A DNA stretch of 36,865 nucleotides, taken from contig JASMMN010000026.1 in the NCBI GenBank assembly GCA_030748155.1, positions 1 through 36,865 of the forward strand. Direction: 5' to 3'. Under the pieces are notes generated by a model. It was not told where the DNA came from. It did no database searches and saw nothing but the letters and a program-made list of their open reading frames with translations. Source of the stretch: Phycisphaerales bacterium. GTDB lineage: Bacteria > Planctomycetota > Phycisphaerae > Phycisphaerales > SM1A02. Shown here piece after piece: positions 8,906 to 18,373 of the stretch. The position numbers were made by a program, and so were the translations under genes. Positions within the stretch are counted from its first letter, which is position 1, and each line of letters starts with the position of its first letter.

Positions 8906-9835
8906 TTACCGCCAGCGGACCGCCGGGCCCGACATGCCGGCCAGTTCGCGGTACCCACCAACGAGCAGCAGGCCAATGATGCCAAGCACCGCGAACACAA
9001 TGGCTGCCGCCCAAGCACCGATGCCGGCGCACCACGAAGCCGCAATGAGGGGCTGCCACAGGGCCACATACCGAATGATCTTCGCCGCCGCCTGACGCGG
9101 GCTGTTGGCTGTGACGATCTTCCACCGAAGCACCACACCCAGCGCCAATACAGCGATAATCGGCCAGAAAAGAACGACAAGCATGGGACGGTCGGGCCAG
9201 ACCGCCTCGTCCATTCCAGTACGAAGTCCGAGTGTGGCGATCGAAATCACAACCCAGCCAAGCACCACGACGGGAACGGCTCTCCGCGAGAGCACGGGGC
9301 GCTTGTCGGCGAGTACATGCACTCCAACCGATGTGAACACTGCGATGGTCATTGCCAGCCACACGGCAGCAGGCATCGGCATCTGCCAATCGGGCACGAG
9401 CATGATGCCCGCGAGCACCGCGCCTGGAACTACCAAGCCGATTGCCGGAATGAACCTCGCGACCGCGTTGTGAAACAGCAAGAGGCTCGCAAGCACGAGC
9501 GCCACATAAGGCGCATCCTCGCCAAGCACCATGGCTGCGAAGATCGCCAGCAGCAGGGCACCGACTACGATGATGACGTTGGGGCCGGTTGTATGCTCCA
9601 CCGCCGAGCCTCCCTCCATCACAGTGTCCCGCCGACGGTCGAGCAGATCATTGAGTGCTGCTCCGTAGGCGATAAGCCCGAACGCCGCAACGACTGCGGC
9701 GATGATCGCCAAGATCGGAAGCGGACCATCGCCGCCAAGCCTTGATGTGAGCACGACGCTCAAGGCAGCATCACAGGCCGCCCCGAAAGCGATACTCCCC
9801 CTGATGTGCTGATCGCGAATCCGACTCATGTCCAA
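8906..9835 (-). CDS. UbiA-like prenyltransferase family membrane protein
   Basis: Polytopic membrane protein with AALNDLLDRRRDTVMEGG, resembling the UbiA NDxxDxxxD signature. Confidence 0.65.
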   Translation of the reverse strand: MDMSRIRDQHIRGSIAFGAACDAALSVVLTSRLGGDGPLPILAIIAAVVAAFGLIAYGAALNDLLDRRRDTVMEGGSAVEHTTGPNVIIVVGALLLAIFAAMVLGEDAPYVALVLASLLLFHNAVARFIPAIGLVVPGAVLAGIMLVPDWQMPMPAAVWLAMTIAVFTSVGVHVLADKRPVLSRRAVPVVVLGWVVISIATLGLRTGMDEAVWPDRPMLVVLFWPIIAVLALGVVLRWKIVTANSPRQAAAKIIRYVALWQPLIAASWCAGIGAWAAAIVFAVLGIIGLLLVGGYRELAGMSGPAVRWR

Positions 9836-9910
9836 TCACCGCTCCCTGCATGCTGCGCGGTACGATAGTCCGTTCTCACCGCAACGCCCTGCTCCACACG
9901 GATTCCAAGT

Positions 9911-10396
9911 TTGTCCACCTCCCCCCAGCCCGACCCCTCCCACCTGCGAATCGCCCTTGCGGCATCCTCATGGTATCCGGAGATCATGCAGTCACTCATC
10001 GCCGGCGCGCAGCGGGCCTTTCACGAGGTTCTTGGCGATGATGGGAGTCGGATAACGGTGATCCAGTGCCCGGGCACATGGGAACTCCCGGGAACGATCA
10101 CGCACATGTGCCAGGAACTCGACCCGGCAGCGGATGCCTTCGTGGCCCTCGGATGCGTCATCAAGGGCGAAACCTCGCACGACCGCTGGATCAGCGGTGC
10201 CGTCTGCAACACACTGGCAAATCTTAGTACCAGCATGAGGGTTCCCATCGCGCTTGGCGTGTTGACCTGCGACACCATGGCTCAGGCCGAAGCGCGGGCA
10301 GGCGGCAAGCATGGCAACAAGGGCTATGACGCGATGAAGGCCGCCATCGAGCAGGCCGTGGTGCTTCGCGGGCTCTCGTGGGATCGCCTGCCGTGA
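9911..10396 (+). CDS. ribH: 6,7-dimethyl-8-ribityllumazine synthase
   Basis: PGTWELPGTI; VALGCVIKGETSHDRWI; PIALGVLTCDTMAQAEARAGGKHGNKGYDAM. Start codon is TTG. Confidence 0.95.
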   Translation: MSTSPQPDPSHLRIALAASSWYPEIMQSLIAGAQRAFHEVLGDDGSRITVIQCPGTWELPGTITHMCQELDPAADAFVALGCVIKGETSHDRWISGAVCNTLANLSTSMRVPIALGVLTCDTMAQAEARAGGKHGNKGYDAMKAAIEQAVVLRGLSWDRLP

Positions 10397-10833
10397 ACGA
10401 CTTGCATGAAATCCGTCGCGGCGCATTGCTGGCCATCTGCCAGTTCGATGCCGGGCGAGACGATGAACCGGACACCATTCGCGATGGGTTATTGGCAGGT
10501 GGCGTGCCCGAGCGGCTCCTTGAGCCCGCTACCGAACTGGCAATCGACGCGTGGACGGGGCGGGCTGAAAGCGACGCCGTGATCGCGACGCTGGCAGTCG
10601 ACTGGCCAATCCACCGGCAACCCTGCGTGGACCGGGGCCTCCTTCGCCTGGCCGCATGGGAAATTCGATCTGGCCGTGTACCAGCCGCGGTCGCCATCGA
10701 TGAAGCCGTCGAATTGGCGCGTGAGTTCAGCACCGAAGACTCGCCCGCCTTCGTCAACGGTGTGCTCGACGCCTATCGCCAACACCTCGAAGCATCCACG
10801 CCGGATCCAGCCGCCGCAGAGCACGCGGACTGA
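10393..10833 (+). CDS. nusB: Transcription antitermination factor NusB
   Basis: RRGALLAICQFDAG...RGLLRLAAWEIRSGRVPAAVAIDEAVELAREFSTEDSPAFVNGVLDAY; GTG start overlaps the ribH stop (GTGA). Confidence 0.9.
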   Translation: MNDLHEIRRGALLAICQFDAGRDDEPDTIRDGLLAGGVPERLLEPATELAIDAWTGRAESDAVIATLAVDWPIHRQPCVDRGLLRLAAWEIRSGRVPAAVAIDEAVELAREFSTEDSPAFVNGVLDAYRQHLEASTPDPAAAEHAD

Positions 10834-10841
10834 GGGAGACC

Positions 10842-11759
10842 ATGGGACTGTTCAGCACCACCATGAACGCCCTGAAGCGAGGGCTCAGTCGCACCCGCGA
10901 AACAATGGGAAGCCCTCTGAACCGGCTGCTCAAGGGACAGCGAATCGACGCAGATGCAATAGACGCCATCGAGACCTGCCTGCTTCAGGCCGATGTCGGA
11001 ACGCGGGCAACCGGCGAGATCATCGCCACCATGCGGAGTGATGCCGCCGCAGGCAAGATGGACCGAGGCGAAGAGGCAATCGACTTCCTGCAGACCCAAC
11101 TCGCCGAGCGGCTCGGTGAGCAGACACCGCTGGCTACCACGAACGACCGCCCGCTGGTCATTCTCGTCGCTGGCGTCAATGGCGTCGGAAAAACGACCTC
11201 GGTGGCGAAGATCGCCCATGCGCTGCGTGCGGAAGGCCGCTCGGTGCTGCTGGCCGCTGCGGATACCTTCCGGGCAGGCGCGGTCGAGCAACTCGTGATC
11301 TGGGGCGATCGGCTCGGCGTGGACGTTGTCCGAGGAACGACCGGAGCCGACCCCGCCGCAGTTGTCTGGGATGCCATGGACGCGGCCCTCGCTCGCGACG
11401 TGGACGTCCTACTGGTCGATACGGCTGGTCGGATGCACACCGAACAGGGACTCATGCGGCAACTGACCAAGATCAGAGATGTGCTGGCCAAACGAATTCC
11501 GAACGCCCCGCATGAGGTGCTTCTGGTGCTGGACGCCACGCAAGGACAGAACGCCTTCGTGCAGGCCCACCGCTTCACCGAAGCGATCGCTGTCAGCGGG
11601 ATCTTCCTCGCCAAACTCGACGGGACGGCAAAGGGTGGCATCGTGGTGGCCATCGCGACGGAACTGGGCATCCCGGTCAAACTCGTCGGGGTCGGCGAGC
11701 GACCCGAGGACGTAGAACCCTTTGACCCCCCCGCCTTTGTTGCCGGAATGTTCAGATAG
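10842..11759 (+). CDS. ftsY: Signal recognition particle receptor FtsY
   Basis: GVNGVGKTTSVAKIAHAL; AADTFRAGAVEQL; DVLLVDTAGRMH; LVLDATQGQNA; AKLDGTAKGG; GVGERPEDVEPFDP. Confidence 0.95.
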   Translation: MGLFSTTMNALKRGLSRTRETMGSPLNRLLKGQRIDADAIDAIETCLLQADVGTRATGEIIATMRSDAAAGKMDRGEEAIDFLQTQLAERLGEQTPLATTNDRPLVILVAGVNGVGKTTSVAKIAHALRAEGRSVLLAAADTFRAGAVEQLVIWGDRLGVDVVRGTTGADPAAVVWDAMDAALARDVDVLLVDTAGRMHTEQGLMRQLTKIRDVLAKRIPNAPHEVLLVLDATQGQNAFVQAHRFTEAIAVSGIFLAKLDGTAKGGIVVAIATELGIPVKLVGVGERPEDVEPFDPPAFVAGMFR

Positions 11760-11804
11760 CCTTCCGGTGGCGATGCCGCCCACGGCGAGGTATCGTCCAC
11801 CATC

Positions 11805-14800
11805 GTGCGAGGCAATCTCTCACCCAATCCGCGGCGCGGTCTCCGGCACCTGATCTTCACCCTTGTTGGCGTGGTAATGCTCGCCCCCACCGATCCCGGG
11901 CTGGCCGCAACACGCACAAAGCCGATCCCGGCCAGCCGCGGCGACTCGCTCGGTGGCTTGGTTCTGCCGGTCGAACCGCGGGACGGGGACATCGCCATGC
12001 GGGCCATGCGAGGGTGGCGTTGGCGTGTTGGCTCGACCCAGCGGCTGGTTCTTCAGGGCGACACGCGAATCGAAATCGCGGGATGGGTGTTTGAAGGACC
12101 CCGGCTCGTGGTGTGGCTGGAGCGTATTCCAAGCAAAGATGGTCTGGTCACACAGGTCGCGTTATGGATCCCACGAGCAACATCACACACGGCAGGGGTT
12201 GGCCGAGGACCAAGCGGGAACAACCTGTTGGTTGTCGGCACGATTCGCGGCGAGACGGTACTTGATGTCGCCCTGCTCGAGCCGGGGCCACCGACTGGAC
12301 TCGATTCACTGGTGCAGCGGGCCGATGATCGACTGGCCACGTATGTCGCTGACCTCCAGAAGCAACTTCCCCCACTGAGCGACTACCCGACGGTGGTTGG
12401 TCGCGAATCGCCCCCGGAGGGCTTCACCCCTGTCCCTGGCGGATCCCTCCCAGCAGCGGTCGCGGTGCCGAGCGGATCCAGCCCACGCCTCAGCCGAAGG
12501 TGGCTTCAGCAGCCTGGTGCCACGATCGCCTTCAGCGCAGACCACGTCACGATCGACGGTGGTGAAACCGAATCGACCGTACTGGCAGACGGGGATGTGG
12601 TTGTGCACTATCGCCCGACTCGACGATCCGATGAACTTGGAGCGCTGCGACTCTCTGCAGAACGTGCCGTGCTCTACGTGAGCCCTGGAAGCATCGCAGA
12701 CACGGCCGACTCGCTCTCCGCCGACGATGTCCGAGGCATCTATCTGGAAGGCGCGGTCGTCGCCGAGTCGGATCGCCAGGATTATGTTGTTCGGGCAACG
12801 CGGATGTACTACGACTTTGTCACCGATCGAGCCATCATGCTCGATGCGGTGCTGCGGACCTACGACCGCGAACGTCGCGTGCCGGTATTCGCCCGCGCCG
12901 AAGAACTTCGCCAACTTGCTGAAGACCAGTGGCAGGGACGCGGTGTCAGGCTCTCAGCCTCATCATTCGCTACGCCAACACTCTCGATCGGATGTGACAC
13001 GGCGACCATCGAGCAAGTACCCGGAACAATTCAAGAAGACGGCACGCAGGCCAAGAGCCGCGTGCTGGTAACCGGGGTGCACAACACCATTCGAGCGGGG
13101 GATCTCCCCATCATGTACTGGCCGTGGTTCAAGGGCTATGCCGACAACATGCCACTGAAGTCCGTCTCCAGCAGTTTCGAGAATTACCGGGGTGTCGGCA
13201 TCGAGGCCACCTGGGATCTGCTCACGCTGCTCGGACTCGAGCCGCTCGGCGAGGACCACCTGGAGTTGGAAACTTCGGGCTATACCAAACGCGGACCGGC
13301 ACTTGGACTGGATTGGAATTGGAATCGCCCGGGCGAACACGGAGGGCTCTCGCTCTGGGGGATACACGATGACACCGCTCAATCGGAACGCCTCAGTACT
13401 GGGATTACTCAGGTGGTTCCGCGGACATGGCGGGGATATCTGCAGTTCCAGGACAGAATCAACATGGGGAATGATTGGAAACTCGATGCGCAGGCATCGT
13501 GGATCTCCGATTCAACTTTCATCAATTCCTGGAGAGAACGCGACTTCAGAAACCGCCGGGAATATGAAACGAGCCTGTATCTGCGCCAAGACCGTGGAAA
13601 TACATCGATTTCCGCCCTCGCGGACTACTCGCTGAACCGCTTCATCTCGAACAGTTGGCTACTGGCCTCACAAGGCTTCCTGCTCGATGAATTCCCCAAA
13701 TTCAGTTATCGACGATTCGGGGACGACTTCTTCGACATGCTGACCTACAGCGGCACTATTTCATTCAGCCGCTTCAAGGCCATCATTCCAGGTGGCACCG
13801 CTGCGCAAAGCGGCATTGGAACCGGTGTCTTCAACGGCGTGAATGGACGATTCACCGCCACTAACAACATCGCCGACGCGTTGGCCTTCCGGGGCATCGT
13901 CGGTGACTGGAATACCCGGGTTGACAGCATGCAGCATGTCACAATGCCGCTGCAGTATGGCCCTGTGCAGGTAACCCCGTTCGCATCTGCCCAGATTCAG
14001 GGGTTTCTCTCCAGCGAGAGTACTGCTGGAGGCACAACAGACGACTCGAATTTCCGCGGCATTGGTGGCGTCGGCGTCCATACCACCACGACCTTTCAGC
14101 GGGTGTACAACGACGTGAATAACGAAACACTTGGCATCAACCGACTGCGGGTGCTGCTGGACCCATGGGCGAGAGCCTGGATTGCCGGCTCGAATTTCAA
14201 TCCAATCAACGAACCCGACTACGACCCGCTCGTGGATGCCACGGCCCGCGGCGGCGCTGTGCAGGTTGGACTGCGCCATCGACTCCAGACGCAGCGAGGG
14301 GGTCCGGGGCGTTGGTACGACGCAGACTGGCTGAGCGCCAGCATCGCGGCCACCTTCAGCACCCATGACGCAACACGGCGGTGGTACACGCCACGGTTCT
14401 ACGAGGCGAATCCTCTGTGGTCCTCATTCGGCAACTATGCCACCGGTTCCTTTGACTTCCGACCAGCCGAGGCGATTCAATTCACCGGCGAGGGCACGTG
14501 GGACCTCGACCTTGAGGGATTTACCCGCGCCGCGGTCGCAGTCAACTTCGATCACTCGCCCCGAATGAGTTCCGGTGTTTCGTACCGATTCATCGAAGTC
14601 CCGGATGACTTCGTCGCAACGCCTTGGATCACGCCCAACATGGTCACGCGGGCCCGGGGGCAATTGCTGAGCTTTCCACTGAAATACGAAGTCTCCAAGA
14701 CCTACTCCTTCTCAGTGTCGCCGCAATACAACTTCTCTGAACAGGACTTTCAGAATGTATCTGCCTCACTGACACGCCGCCTCCCGGACTTCGACCTGAT

Positions 14801-14873
14801 CTTCTACGTCAGTTACGACCAGATCCGAGGCGACACCATCGCGGGCGTGCGGCTCGGCAAAACAAAGTTCTAG
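11805..14873 (+). CDS. lptD: LptD-like LPS-assembly / outer-membrane beta-barrel protein with OstA-like N-terminal part
   Basis: OstA-like segment (DGDVVVHYRPTRRSDELGALRLSAERAVLYV...VRGIYLEGAVVAESDRQDYVVRATRMYYDF); YWPWFKGYADNMPLKSVSSSFENYRGVGIEATWDL; alternating barrel strands; terminal Phe (GVRLGKTKF). Confidence 0.75.
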   Translation: MRGNLSPNPRRGLRHLIFTLVGVVMLAPTDPGLAATRTKPIPASRGDSLGGLVLPVEPRDGDIAMRAMRGWRWRVGSTQRLVLQGDTRIEIAGWVFEGPRLVVWLERIPSKDGLVTQVALWIPRATSHTAGVGRGPSGNNLLVVGTIRGETVLDVALLEPGPPTGLDSLVQRADDRLATYVADLQKQLPPLSDYPTVVGRESPPEGFTPVPGGSLPAAVAVPSGSSPRLSRRWLQQPGATIAFSADHVTIDGGETESTVLADGDVVVHYRPTRRSDELGALRLSAERAVLYVSPGSIADTADSLSADDVRGIYLEGAVVAESDRQDYVVRATRMYYDFVTDRAIMLDAVLRTYDRERRVPVFARAEELRQLAEDQWQGRGVRLSASSFATPTLSIGCDTATIEQVPGTIQEDGTQAKSRVLVTGVHNTIRAGDLPIMYWPWFKGYADNMPLKSVSSSFENYRGVGIEATWDLLTLLGLEPLGEDHLELETSGYTKRGPALGLDWNWNRPGEHGGLSLWGIHDDTAQSERLSTGITQVVPRTWRGYLQFQDRINMGNDWKLDAQASWISDSTFINSWRERDFRNRREYETSLYLRQDRGNTSISALADYSLNRFISNSWLLASQGFLLDEFPKFSYRRFGDDFFDMLTYSGTISFSRFKAIIPGGTAAQSGIGTGVFNGVNGRFTATNNIADALAFRGIVGDWNTRVDSMQHVTMPLQYGPVQVTPFASAQIQGFLSSESTAGGTTDDSNFRGIGGVGVHTTTTFQRVYNDVNNETLGINRLRVLLDPWARAWIAGSNFNPINEPDYDPLVDATARGGAVQVGLRHRLQTQRGGPGRWYDADWLSASIAATFSTHDATRRWYTPRFYEANPLWSSFGNYATGSFDFRPAEAIQFTGEGTWDLDLEGFTRAAVAVNFDHSPRMSSGVSYRFIEVPDDFVATPWITPNMVTRARGQLLSFPLKYEVSKTYSFSVSPQYNFSEQDFQNVSASLTRRLPDFDLIFYVSYDQIRGDTIAGVRLGKTKF

Positions 14874-15721
14874 GACGCCGCTTCGCCCGGGGGAGAGTCG
14901 GAAGCCGGAGGACGAGATGATTCCTTCTGAAACAGCGCCACGAGTTCTGCCACGCTGAGTCGTTCGCACCGCCACGTTGGGTCGATGCCGGCTTGCTGCA
15001 CGATATCGCGACCGAGAACACCGCCGAGTTGTTTGCGTCTGGTGGTGAAGAGCTGCGTGATGAAACGAGCAAAAGCAGAGGGATTGATATCGGCCGGCAG
15101 TACCCGGGGCCGGATTGCGACCATAGTGCTGCTGACGCTGGGCTCGGGCCAGAAACAACTTGCTGGCAGATTCGCCAGCCTCGTGACCTCCCCGCCCCAC
15201 TGCACAATGATGCCGAGCGGGCCCCACTGCGATATGCCCGGTTCGGCAAAAAGACGATCTGCGACCTCGTTCTGAATCGTGATCCACTGTCCACCGCACG
15301 CCGGATGATTGAGCAGCAACTCCACCATCAGCGGACTGGCAATCTGGTACGGGAGGTTGGCGATCAGTCGAAAGGGGCGACCCTGCAGCGCATCGACAAT
15401 CTGCGGCGACAACGTCCGCGCCCGACCGAGGCAATCACCGCGAATGAGTTGCATGCGGCCACCAAGTCGCGACTCGATCAAGTCGGCGAGATCCTCATCG
15501 AGTTCGCACGCGATCACATCGGCTCCACGTTCAAGCAGTGTCTCGGTCAGCGTTCCCGTACCTGGGCCGATTTCAAGCACCAGATCACCCTGACACACAT
15601 TGGCATCATCAACAAGTTTGCGCAGCAGATTCTGATCGTGTAGAAAGTTCTGGCCGAATCGCTTGCGAGGGCGCAGCCCACGTTCCGCCAGCAGCGACTT
15701 GATCTCAGAGAGACGCTGCAC
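14870..15721 (-). CDS. rsmA: 16S rRNA dimethyladenosine transferase
   Basis: RKRFGQNFLHDQNLLRKLVD; DLVLEIGPGTGTLTETLLERGADVIACELD; LIANLPYQIASPLMVELL; GTG start. Confidence 0.95.
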   Translation of the reverse strand: MQRLSEIKSLLAERGLRPRKRFGQNFLHDQNLLRKLVDDANVCQGDLVLEIGPGTGTLTETLLERGADVIACELDEDLADLIESRLGGRMQLIRGDCLGRARTLSPQIVDALQGRPFRLIANLPYQIASPLMVELLLNHPACGGQWITIQNEVADRLFAEPGISQWGPLGIIVQWGGEVTRLANLPASCFWPEPSVSSTMVAIRPRVLPADINPSAFARFITQLFTTRRKQLGGVLGRDIVQQAGIDPTWRCERLSVAELVALFQKESSRPPASDSPPGEAAS

Positions 15722-15726
15722 GAAAT

Positions 15727-16299
15727 TCAGGCCTTCCCGAGATATTCGCCCGTCTCGGTATTGACTTTGACCCGCTGCCCGTTCTCTATGAAGGGCGGAA
15801 CACGAATGCGGGCACCGGTCTCGACCGTAGCTTCCTTGAGCTGATTCGTGGCTGTCGCACTCTTGGGCTGCGGCGCTGTCTCGGTCACTTCCACTTCTAC
15901 GGACGGGGGCAACTCTACTCCAAGGGCTCGTCCCTCGAAAACCATGACCTTCACCTCAAGACTCTCGACGAGCCAGTTCACCTGATCGCCGAGTTGATCG
16001 CCGTCGATTTCCATCTGCTCGAAGGACTCGCCATCCATGAAGACGTATGGCCCCTTGCCGTGACCGCTGGAATCATAGAGGTACTGCATGGTACGGCGAT
16101 CAATCGAGACATCCTCGAGTTTGTCGCTCGAGTTCATGCGATTGGTCTTGATGGTTCCGGTATCGACGCTCTTCATCTTCGCCTGCACATACGCAGGTCC
16201 CTTACCCGGCTTGACGTGGTCGGTGTCGATCACGATCTGCAACTGGCCGTCGAAGATCAGAGCCTGTCCCTTCTTGAGATCCGTTGCTTTGATGGGCAT
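15727..16299 (-). CDS. efp: Translation elongation factor P
   Basis: MPIKATDLKKGQALIFDGQLQIVIDTDHVKPGKGPAYVQAKMKSVDTGTIKTNRM...ETGARIRVPPFIENGQRVKVNTETGEYLGKA. Confidence 0.95.
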   Translation of the reverse strand: MPIKATDLKKGQALIFDGQLQIVIDTDHVKPGKGPAYVQAKMKSVDTGTIKTNRMNSSDKLEDVSIDRRTMQYLYDSSGHGKGPYVFMDGESFEQMEIDGDQLGDQVNWLVESLEVKVMVFEGRALGVELPPSVEVEVTETAPQPKSATATNQLKEATVETGARIRVPPFIENGQRVKVNTETGEYLGKA

Positions 16300-16323
16300 G
16301 ACTGTTCTTCCTTGTGAGGCCAC

Positions 16324-17958
16324 TCAACGAGCGGTCGCTTCGGCCCGCGTTTCACGCAATACAGTGACTTTGATTTCACCTGGGAAGGTCATCTCATCTT
16401 CGACCTTGCGGGCGATCTTGTCGGCGATGATGAAGGCCTCGTCGTCGTTGACGCGGCCGGAATCCACGATGACCCGCACCTCGCGGCCGGCCTGAATGGC
16501 GTAGGCCTCCCGGACTGAACCGCTGTCATAGGCGATGTCTTCAAGTTGCTTGAGACGCTGGATATAGAGCTCCATCGACTCGCGGCGAGCGCCGGGACGG
16601 GCACCCGACACTGCATCGGCTGCCATGACAATCGGCGTATACGGACTGGTCGAAGGAATGTCGCCGTGGTGACCGCCAATAGCATTGAGCACTTCTTCGC
16701 GAGTCTCGCCAAATCGCTTGGCGAACTCCATGCCGATCGCGGGGTGGCCACCCTCCATCTCGTGGTCCATCGCCTTGCCGATGTCGTGCAGGAAACCGCA
16801 GCGGCGAGCGACGGAACTGTCGAGCCCGAGTTGGTCGGCGATAACCTGACTGAGGTAGGCCACCTCCATCGAGTGCCGCAGCACGTTCTGCCCAAAACTC
16901 GTTCGGAAGTGCAGTTTGCCCATTGCCTCCACAATCTTGGGATGCAGGCCACGCATCTTGGCTTCCACGACGGCCTCATTGCCCTTCTCGGAGATCTGCT
17001 CTTCCATATCAGACTTGACGTTGGCGACGATTTCCTCCACACGCGATGGATGCACGCGGCCATCAGCAACGAGCCTCGCAAGCGACTCGCCGGCAATGGC
17101 GCGACGAATCGGATCAAAGCACGAAACCGAAATGACGCCGGGCGTGTCATCCACGAGTACATCGGCTCCGGTCGCCCGCTCGATTGCGCGGATGTTGCGG
17201 CCCTCACGGCCGATGATGCGGCCCTTGAGATCGTCGGATGGAATCTTCACCGAACGCACGGTCGACTCGGCGACATGCTCGGCCGCAAACCGCTGAATCG
17301 CCATGATGGTGATCTCACGGCTCTGTTTCTTGGCATCGGACTCCGCCGCCTCGATGATGCTCCGCTTGACTGCAGCGGCTTCCTCTTCAGACTCGTGACC
17401 CACCCGCTCAAGCAACTGCGCCTTGGCGTCTTCTTGGCTCAAACCCGCGACTTCGGACAGCTTCGCCGTAATATCTGCATCTCTGACCGCCACGGCCTCG
17501 GCCTGCGCCGCGATCTCGTCTTCGCGTTTCTGCACCTTCGATTGCCGCTTGTCCAACGCAGATTCGCGACTCGCGAATCTGTCCAGTTTCTCATCGAGCG
17601 TGTCTTCCCGTTTCGAAACGCGATCCTGCGCAGTCTTGATTTCTGCCCGCGCCTCGGCGGCTTCACGGTCCACTTCGGCCTTACGGTCCTTGGCGGCGCG
17701 TTCGGCGTCGAGTTCGGCCTTCTGCCGAGTCGATTCAGCATCGGAATGCGCGGCCCGCCGCTGCGTCTCGGCTTCCTGCCGAGCCGCCCGGATCACGCTC
17801 CCGGCGATGACCTTGAGCGTCACAGCACCGGCCACACCACCGACGAGAATCCCGGCGATCGCCGTGAACGCAGCCGTCCAGTCAAAGGCCAGCAAGAAGG
17901 GCACATCGGCAAGCAGCATGCCGCTCCACGATTCGAACCAGATGTCATGCATCGGCAT
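16324..17958 (-). CDS. rny: Ribonuclease Y
   Basis: N-terminal TM, long charged coiled coil, KH domain (LKGRIIGREGRNIRAIERATGADVLVDDTPGVISVS), HD domain (LHDIGKAMDHEMEGGHPAIG). Confidence 0.95.
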   Translation of the reverse strand: MPMHDIWFESWSGMLLADVPFLLAFDWTAAFTAIAGILVGGVAGAVTLKVIAGSVIRAARQEAETQRRAAHSDAESTRQKAELDAERAAKDRKAEVDREAAEARAEIKTAQDRVSKREDTLDEKLDRFASRESALDKRQSKVQKREDEIAAQAEAVAVRDADITAKLSEVAGLSQEDAKAQLLERVGHESEEEAAAVKRSIIEAAESDAKKQSREITIMAIQRFAAEHVAESTVRSVKIPSDDLKGRIIGREGRNIRAIERATGADVLVDDTPGVISVSCFDPIRRAIAGESLARLVADGRVHPSRVEEIVANVKSDMEEQISEKGNEAVVEAKMRGLHPKIVEAMGKLHFRTSFGQNVLRHSMEVAYLSQVIADQLGLDSSVARRCGFLHDIGKAMDHEMEGGHPAIGMEFAKRFGETREEVLNAIGGHHGDIPSTSPYTPIVMAADAVSGARPGARRESMELYIQRLKQLEDIAYDSGSVREAYAIQAGREVRVIVDSGRVNDDEAFIIADKIARKVEDEMTFPGEIKVTVLRETRAEATAR

Positions 17959-18068
17959 GGGATCTTCCTCATACCGACCAGCCCTCACCGCAACGAAGGC
18001 CGTCGCAGCGACACGTGCAAGGTCCTGAACCTCACAGACTCACACGCAGCGGCGTGAGCCGAACCGGT

Positions 18069-18088
18069 GGTGGGGCGCAACCCCCACC
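18069..18088. other. Inverted repeat / hairpin GGTGGGG-CGCAAC-CCCCACC in the rny-permease intergenic region
   Basis: Perfect 7-bp stem read directly from the sequence. Confidence 0.6.
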
Positions 18089-18094
18089 GATGTC

Positions 18095-18121
18095 GGAGCA
18101 GCCGCTGTCTGCGGCTGCTCC
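18095..18121. other. Inverted repeat / hairpin GGAGCAGCCGC-TGTCT-GCGGCTGCTCC in the rny-permease intergenic region
   Basis: Perfect 11-bp stem with 5-nt loop; no T-tract on either strand. Confidence 0.8.
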
Positions 18122-18373
18122 ATTCCCCCTCCTCCGGAACCATTCAGGTCAAGCGATCCGATGACCGCTCCTGTCAGCACTCTGCGTATATCACCCGCGA
18201 AGGGCGTCGGCCCAATCAGCCGAGAAATCGGTCCGACCCGTGTCGTGGCCAGCCGTGAAATCGGGGGGAAGCCCGCGGCGTCGCGTGCCCCTGAACCCGT
18301 CAGTAGTTGAAGAATCCACTATAACGACGTCTCGATTCCTTCGCCTACCAACGCCCAAACCCCCTCCCTCGCC

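Noticed and set aside
9836-9910. Possible FMN riboswitch upstream of ribH
   Set aside because: The 75-bp divergent intergenic region is too short and lacks the conserved RFN-element blocks.
16546-18057. 503-aa plus-strand ORF
   Set aside because: Antisense to rny, which has clear KH and HD motifs; a GC-rich third-position artefact.
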